A stretch of 64,000 bases of DNA, taken from assembly GCF_964355755.1 (NCBI RefSeq), contig NC_092674.1:5833001-5897000 (forward strand). Direction: 5' to 3'. Both the position numbers and the translations under genes were made by a program. Positions 57,830 through 64,000 of this stretch are shown here, piece after piece. This DNA comes from Antedon mediterranea. Lineage: Eukaryota; Echinodermata; Crinoidea; Comatulida; Antedonidae. A model generated the notes under the pieces. It saw only the letters and a program-made list of their open reading frames with translations, made no database searches and was not told the origin of the DNA. Numbering within the stretch: position 1 is the first letter of the stretch; every line of letters starts with the position of its first letter.

Positions 57830-60021
57830 ATGAAGGAAATCAAGATAATAGTTTTAGTTATTTGTTTAGGAGTATTTCAGGTAAAATGTGAAGATACTGA
57901 TGAAGATAATAATAGTAACACATACTATACAATAGAGGGTAAAGTAATTATATCTGGAGCTAAATTGTTGGAGTGGCTACCCGAAACAAGAATTCTAGTG
58001 GACGGAGGCGCTTACGTAGGCTTTATGAGGTAACTGCATCCTTCTAGTCTGAGGCCTAGGCCTGGAGCAACATTCATGCTTAGCTATACCTGGCTGTGTT
58101 GCTACTGTGTTACTATGATCATGATTTTAATAATAACTAGGCCTATGCCTTCAAACTATTTACAGTATTTGTATTATTGTTATTTTAATATTTGTATTGT
58201 TGATATGGAATGTATGTTTTCGAAATAAATTGAATTATTATTTAACAAAATGTTTAATTTTTTTTTATTATTAGGGCTGACGGAAGTTTTACAGTGGGTG
58301 GTGTCCCATCCGGATCTTATGTCGTTGAAGTTAGTAATCCAAAGTTCTTATTTGAACCAGCCCGTGTTGAAATCAACGGTAAAGGAAAAATGCGAGCTCG
58401 AAAAGTAAATCTTATTCAACCAAATAAAATAAATTTATTGTCATATCCTCTACGAATGAAATCTAAAACACCTAAAGAATATTTCCAAAAACGAGAAGAG
58501 TTCAGAGTTACAGATGCCTTAAAAAATCCAATGGTAAGTGAGAATTGTATGTAACGTGTAATACAGTAGTAAGTCACATTTAATACCCCAACAAGATATT
58601 AATCAAAGAAGATCTGGTATATAGACTATTTTGACCCATATAACTATTTAGGACAAAGAAATTCAATGGTTTCAACTTATAATTTATATTATTAAATGTT
58701 AAATAAATCTTAGTTTGTTCTATCATAAAGTTAATATTTGTTACTTTTTTCTCTCATACACAGGTACTGATGATGGTGGTGCCCTTAATATGTATTGTTG
58801 TTTTACCAAAACTAATTAATTCTCAAGATCCTGAAGTTCAAAGGGTAAGATATTCAAATGAGGTGTATTATCTAAATCATATGTACCATACCAGCAAAGA
58901 TAAACGATGCATGCCTTTTAATCAGTTATTATGGCCGAGCGGTTAAGTCATATGGCCGAGCGGTTAAGGCAGGGGCGCCGTTTACCGTACCTAAAGAGCC
59001 AACAACAACATCGGCAAGGGTTCGAGGCCGACTCGCTCCTAGTTCTGGTGGTGGAACAAGTCTTCTCGGATAAGGACTATAAACCGTAGGTCCAGTGTAC
59101 ACAGTTATAACCTGTGTGTACTTTAAAGAAACCCAGTTCATTATTCGAAAAAGAGTAGGGGGTTACCCCGGTGAACTGGTTCACACAATAGCCCCTGTAT
59201 CAGGGGGATTACCACCTATCTGATAGGACAGTGATTAATTCACTATTGGTAATCCTTGGCCACATTGCCTAAAGACATAAAATAAAATAAATAAAAAATT
59301 ATCAGTTTCTCTTGTCCAATATTAAAGATGTATTGTCCCCCAAAAACATGAACAATGTAGATTAATGTAAACAAGACTTTGAATAGGCCACAGTTTTAAT
59401 GAAGTTAATCATGTAGATTAAAAAAATGTTTCCACTTATAAAATGACAAATTCTTTAAAAATCAACTAAAACCCCATTGACTTCAAGGCAATCTGACTAA
59501 TTTCTGCTTTAAATTACAGTTTTTTTAGCTAAATCAATCCAATATTTGGCCAAAGTAAATAACTATTATGTGACATTAAAATAGCATATTTAACAAAACA
59601 TTTTGAACAAAATTATTTTTTAGGGGGTGGGGGAGAGGGGGGCAATGTATCTTTAAAAGATAATTCTTAATTGGGTTGCTTATTTGTTTATTAGTTTTCC
59701 ACAAATGATACATATAATTTTCTTAATACATCACTAAATATTTATAAATGTGGATGGTGGTCACAAAAAATCTAGAAGTAGACTTTAACAAAATAAAAAT
59801 ATTACTTGTTTGTGAACTACCTTTGCTAGAAATGAATAAGCAAATCATTATTTTTAGTTATAAATTATATTATTTATTTTTCTCTGTAGGAAATGCAACA
59901 ATCAATGAGTTTTATGAACCAAAATCAAAATTTACCCGACTTATCTGAAATGATGACGAATTGGCTAGGAGGAACACAACCAACAAAGAAAAGAGACAAA
60001 AGTAAAGTGAAGAAGAAATGA
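57830..60021 (+). CDS. EMC7: ER membrane protein complex subunit 7
   Basis: Subunit of the EMC insertase, which helps tail-anchored and multi-pass proteins into the ER membrane. Exons: 57830-58029, 58275-58533, 58764-58844, 59890-60021; 672 nt, 223 aa (human 242). Residues 1-20 form a signal peptide ('IIVLVICLGVFQVKC'). The lumenal beta-sandwich carries 'YTIEGKVII', 'RADGSFTVGGVPSGSYVVEV' and 'YPLRMKSKTPKEYF'. One membrane segment 'VLMMVVPLICIVVLPKLI' is followed by a short basic tail ending in KKK. All family landmarks are present. Intron 3 holds a tRNA-derived SINE. AATAAA at about 60162. Confidence 0.96.
58931..59297 (+). repeat. tRNA-derived SINE family D copy with doubled A box
   Basis: 'tggccgagcggttaag' occurs twice, 22 bp apart, at the head. 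B box 'gggttcgaggccgactc'. Tail 'aaataaaataaataaa'. It lies in EMC7 intron 3. Confidence 0.88.
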
Positions 60022-60161
60022 ACAATGAACTTATTGTTTTAATTTGATTGATAATTATATTTTTATTTCTTGATGGCGCCCATCATTTGTGACGTTTGGG
60101 GGAGTTGGAATCAAACGTGTTTTGGTGTTTTTTAATTTGATGTGCTCTAATTAATAATAAT

Positions 60162-60167
60162 AATAAA
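60162..60167 (+). terminator. Poly(A) signal of EMC7
   Basis: AATAAA about 140 nt after the EMC7 stop. Confidence 0.65.
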
Positions 60168-60184
60168 GTTAATATTTTTGCTTA

Positions 60185-60343
60185 AGCTCTGTCTACACTA
60201 TCAAACTAGTTTGACAAAAAAAGTGTGCCCAAATATTGTAGTGATATGCCCAAATATGGTAGTGATGTGACATCATCAAGTCCATATATGGGCACATTAC
60301 ATTTTGTTGTCACATAAAGTTTGATAATGTAGACTTACAGCTT
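60185..60343 (+). mobile_element. MITE family A copy
   Basis: 'agctctgtctacactatcaa' to 'gtttgataatgtagacttac'. It lies just downstream of the EMC7 poly(A) signal. Confidence 0.9.
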
Positions 60344-60344
60344 T

Positions 60345-62394
60345 ACATTTTAAGTCCGGTATAAGTCAATAAACTAAGAGAAGAGGCAACCCATACAAGT
60401 TTTACATTTACTATAACTTCACTGGGCCAGTGCAAGGGTGGTGTGATTTTGGGCGATTTGACCATACATATTATATGATAACGATAATAACAGTCAACCC
60501 TCTCAAATGCTAGTTAATCATTATGTGTAATAAATATACTCTCAACTCTCTCACCACTGGCCTAATATGTCAGGTTTCCAGAAATTCTGAATGTTACAAA
60601 AGATATTCTTTCTAAATAAAAGGTTTTCCTGTTTTTTGAGAGTCCATTATTGGGAGTGAGAGTCAATTGTGCTCAATTTGAACTAATACATTCTATTAAG
60701 CTCTGTCCACACTATCAAATTATGTGACAAATAAATGTGATGTGCCCATATATGGACATGATGATGTCATATCACTACCATATTTGGGCACATCACGCAT
60801 TTTTTTGTCAAACTAGTTTGATAGTGTAGACAGAGTTACTGTACATTAAAAGGATAACATAACATAATTTTGCGAACATATCAATTCGGAAAGAGGATAA
60901 AATTTATATTTTCAATTTTATAGGATTTTGAATATACAATCTCTTGACATGTAAGCCTTGAGAGACTGTATATTTAATTAGATAGGTAATAATTTTATAC
61001 ATTTGTTTATTAAATATATTATGTCTGTCTGTCATTATGTAGTACTGTCAAGTTTGATGACATGTTTTTATTTTAGGTTTTAATAGAAGTACAGTATGAT
61101 AAAATTGATTATGTAATGTAAATATGTAGGTGAATAAAATTACATATAAATCAGTGGCATGGTTTTTTATAGTTTCGAAACAAATTACATAATTTAACCT
61201 TTAAATCTAAAAACACAGCTGCTTTACAGTGCACACCAGTCAAAATACTGTATTGTATATATCTACCTAGCTTTTGAGACTTAAAGCATTAATGCTTCTG
61301 TGCCCCTCTTGACCAGAACATATTATTTGATTTATATGGGCTGTATTGTGTATTTCAACAGGTGGTTAGACCAGTGCTTTTTTAGTGTGGTTTTAAATAT
61401 GTTTAGATTTTGAGAATCAATTCAATCACTTTTTCGCCAAACAGTTTCAACAATTTATAGATCTTATAGAGAACATATTATTCTCTCTAGATTTTTATTT
61501 CACTTTTGGTTTCTGTATTGGGTTATAATGGCTAATCAATTCCATTTTGTTCAGTTCAATAATAAACAAAAACTCAATTGTTTTTGTATTGCATGTCTGC
61601 CTTACAATTAACAAGGCCAACAGCCATAAGTCGCATGCTCTCAGAAAAAAATGAACTTTCAAAAAGTAATGTACATCAAAACAGTTCAAAAAGTACAGAA
61701 AAGCGATAAAACGCATAGTGATACCGGACCGACAGACAGACCGACCGACCGACATAGTGAACTATTGAGTCGCGTTCACGCGACTAAAAATTGATTGAAT
61801 TATGGATATTTGAACGGTCATTTCCGTGTGCAGTAATTCTACGGACCAATAGCTGACGAACGGCGACATTGTCTCACATGACTTTTCCTTCTTTTCAACA
61901 ATTTTGTTGATACATTTTCGGCTTTTGTTTATTCTGTATAAAACTGATTCAAGACAGCGGTAGGTTTTGGTTGGTAAGCAATCACCTAGTTAATTTATAA
62001 AATACAAATTCATCTTTAATTCAACTTATAAAATATGAGTTAGCTAGCCTTAATATTAATTAGGAAGGAGGCCTACCTAGTTAGGCTCAGACCGGTTTAT
62101 TTACTATTATAGCATGCAAGTAGGGCTACCCTCTCCAAACGACACAGGCCTACCTCTTATAGCTAGGCCTAGGTTTAAGATGACACCGGGTTAGGATTTC
62201 CCTGACCACAGGATACATTTAGCAGCAGCATAACGTTAATACAATTATTAATTAATACATATGACTTTTATAGATTAGAATACACTTTTTAAAAATATTT
62301 TGCAAATAAGTTATATTTTTTTTAATGATATTTTCTGAATCTTTAATTATAATAGGAATGCAAATTTCTTTGAGGTTTTTCAACTTACACTAAA
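60345..62394. other. Intergenic, EMC7 to Rab9
   Basis: It holds one more family A MITE and a GACC/GACA run near 61,725-61,755. A possible Rab9 5' UTR exon ends near 61,960. Otherwise nothing recognisable. Confidence 0.5.
60699..60835 (-). mobile_element. MITE family A copy (uninterrupted reference)
   Basis: 'agctctgtccacactatcaa' to 'agtttgatagtgtagacaga'. It provides the empty site for the hairpin inserted in the copy at 63,295. Confidence 0.9.
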
Positions 62395-63021
62395 ATGCCA
62401 CCACACAAAAGTATACCAGTGTTAAAGGTTGTTCTACTTGGTGATGGGGGTGTCGGCAAAAGTTCCCTGATGAATAGGTTCATTAGCGACAAATTTGATA
62501 ACCTTTCATTTCACACAATTGGCGTGGAATTCTTAAATAAAGACATTGACGTAGACGGCGAAAGCTACACAATGCAGATATGGGACACTGCCGGACAGGA
62601 AAGATTCAAAAGCCTTCGCACGCCGTTTTACCGCGGCTCCGATTGCTGTTTATTAACTTTTAGCGTAGACGATTTAAACAGTTTTAAGAACCTTGCAATG
62701 TGGAAGAAAGAATTTTTATTTTATGCTGACGTACAGAACCCAGATACATTCCCATTTGTAGTATTAGGGAATAAAGTCGATGTCAGTGAGGATGACCGAA
62801 AGGTTTTTGAACCGATGGTTAAAACATGGTGCGAAGAGAATAACAATACGCCGTATTACGAAACAAGTGCAAAGACTGCGGTAAATGTAAAAGAAGCGTT
62901 TACTGCGTCGGTTCAACGTATCTTAGATCTAGACCATAAATTTGGAATTGCGGAAGGAAATGAACATGCGATTAATTTGAAGAACAAACCAAGCAATAAG
63001 CAATCATCATCATGTTGTTAA
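62395..63021 (+). CDS. RAB9A: Small GTPase Rab9
   Basis: Rab GTPase of late endosomes, known for retrieval of mannose-6-phosphate receptors to the trans-Golgi. It is a 208-aa single-exon coding sequence, like the human RAB9A CDS. Motifs: GDGGVGKSS (P-loop), 'FHTIGVEFLNKD' (switch I, Rab9-type), 'WDTAGQERFKSLRTPFYRGSD' start of switch II, 'GNKVD', 'ETSAK', and a C-terminal SSCC for double geranylgeranylation. Invertebrates usually have one Rab9, so the A/B distinction does not apply. A possible 5' UTR intron runs from a donor 'gcg/gtaggt' near 61,960 to an acceptor 'aatag' near 62,355. Confidence 0.96.
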   Translation: MPPHKSIPVLKVVLLGDGGVGKSSLMNRFISDKFDNLSFHTIGVEFLNKDIDVDGESYTMQIWDTAGQERFKSLRTPFYRGSDCCLLTFSVDDLNSFKNLAMWKKEFLFYADVQNPDTFPFVVLGNKVDVSEDDRKVFEPMVKTWCEENNNTPYYETSAKTAVNVKEAFTASVQRILDLDHKFGIAEGNEHAINLKNKPSNKQSSSCC

Positions 63022-63294
63022 GTGTGGCCACAACCTAGCAATTTTATGTACTGTATCCAATGCTTTGCAATTTTAAGAATGTCACTATTAAAATTACTAA
63101 AAATTATTATTATACACATACCTACTCATCATGGTGTAAAATTGGATTAATTTTAATCATACTGTAATTTGGATATACAATGGCACTGTATATTTTTTTC
63201 ATTGTTAAAGTAAGCCAATACTGTCTATGGGGCAGGAATATATCATGATTGATACATTTTTTTTAGTGGGAATGAATTCAACGACAAACCCTTA

Positions 63295-63474
63295 AGCTCT
63301 GTCTACACTATCGAAATTTAACAGACAAAAAAAATGTGATATAGACATGATAATGCTATATCACTACCATATTTGGGCACATCACACTTTTTTAGTCAAA
63401 CTAGTTTGATCATGGAGGTATAAAAATAGATATATATTTTTATACCTCCATGGTTTGATAGTGTAGACAGAGTT
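63295..63474 (-). mobile_element. MITE family A copy carrying a hairpin insertion
   Basis: 'agctctgtctacactatcga' to 'gtttgatagtgtagacagag', flanked by TTAA on the left and TTTAAA on the right. The 42-nt palindrome at 63411-63452 interrupts the right inverted repeat. Confidence 0.9.
63411..63452. mobile_element. Tiny palindromic insertion, copy 3 (42 nt)
   Basis: The arms CATGGAGGTATAAAAATA and TATTTTTATACCTCCATG surround a 6-nt centre, flanked by GTTTGAT at 63404-63410 and 63453-63459. It interrupts a MITE copy. The intact sister MITE at 60699-60835 has a single GTTTGAT at 60816-60822. Confidence 0.8.
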
Positions 63475-64000
63475 TAAAAAAAGTGAATACGGCAGAAACT
63501 TCATATGACATCCTGTACATGTAGTCTGAAAACCCAGTTGAATTTGATTCTCGTACACACAATCCACACCCCTCTCCCAACCATAATACAGTAAAACAAA
63601 GTTTCTCTAAATTTCTTTAAGTGTTATAATGTGCAAATTTGTCTTGTAAAGGGTGGTTGAATATTCACTGTAAAACTAAATAATGCTTATTGTAATAATT
63701 ATGCATGTTATTCAGGTGTGTTGTATATAATTATTGTAACATTGGATGTAAAGTATAATATATTGATAATAATAATGTTCAATTTAATATAGCACACAAT
63801 AAATGCAGGGCACCTCTAAGCGCTGAACAATCACAGAAAAAGTTATAAACTAGCAGAAGTTTAATTATGAAAAAGTGCAAATTAAAAAGGTGGGATTTGA
63901 TGTTCGTATCCACTCGTCATGTACATGGCCGACCTTTTCCTAAACTTATCCCAAAATTGTACAATGTTATGGCGTCGGCTAGTCAGTAATAAAAGCGCAA
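63475..64000. other. Right window edge, no gene seen
   Basis: AT-rich. Near 63,755-63,835 there is an inverted SINE-type tail (ATT run followed by 'tatagcacac' and 'ctctaagcgctga'). Confidence 0.4.

Overview
This is AT-rich eukaryotic nuclear DNA with GT-AG introns, tRNA-derived SINEs and many DNA-transposon relics. The genes are animal genes. The recurrent 'taggcctaggcctag'-type motif and the gene content suggest a marine deuterostome, most likely an echinoderm. That is inference; the species cannot be fixed from sequence alone.

Layout. (1) 1-32,222, minus strand: the N-terminal two thirds of DYNC2H1, the cytoplasmic dynein-2 heavy chain that drives retrograde intraflagellar transport. I traced 46 coding exons that sum to 8,469 nt (2,823 in-frame codons), covering the tail, linker and AAA1-AAA4. 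The stalk, AAA5-6 and C-terminus lie beyond position 1. (2) One intron (13,181-20,499) carries, on the opposite strand, two intact single-exon rhodopsin-like GPCR genes and a truncated third copy, each preceded by a related minisatellite. (3) 32,223-40,992: a transposon-filled intergenic region with a CAGGG-ended hAT-like element and its broken transposase. (4) 40,993-44,960, plus strand: a DCUN1D4/5-type neddylation factor, head-to-head with DYNC2H1 as in the human genome. (5) 47,969-48,613, minus: an unrecognised single-exon ORF. (6) 49,337-51,357, minus: an unrecognised six-exon gene with a 12-residue repeat, an apparent 1-nt frameshift and a duplicated splice donor. (7) 53,689-56,727, minus: an MFSD6-like transporter, divergent from (8) EMC7 at 57,830-60,021, plus. 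(9) 62,395-63,021, plus: intronless-CDS Rab9. The protein-coding neighbours do not form one pathway; this is an ordinary metazoan gene neighbourhood.

The most unusual signal is a set of three very short perfect palindromes (22-42 nt, ends CATGGAGG and CCTCCATG), each flanked by a perfect 7-bp target duplication. One sits inside a MITE whose sister copies supply the uninterrupted site. They look like a miniature mobile hairpin or the collapsed ends of a transposon. Other mobile families: about twelve copies of a ~125-195 bp palindromic MITE, three CAGGG-ended elements with exact 5-bp target duplications, two further MITE families, a 628-bp long-TIR element and at least three tRNA-derived SINE families.
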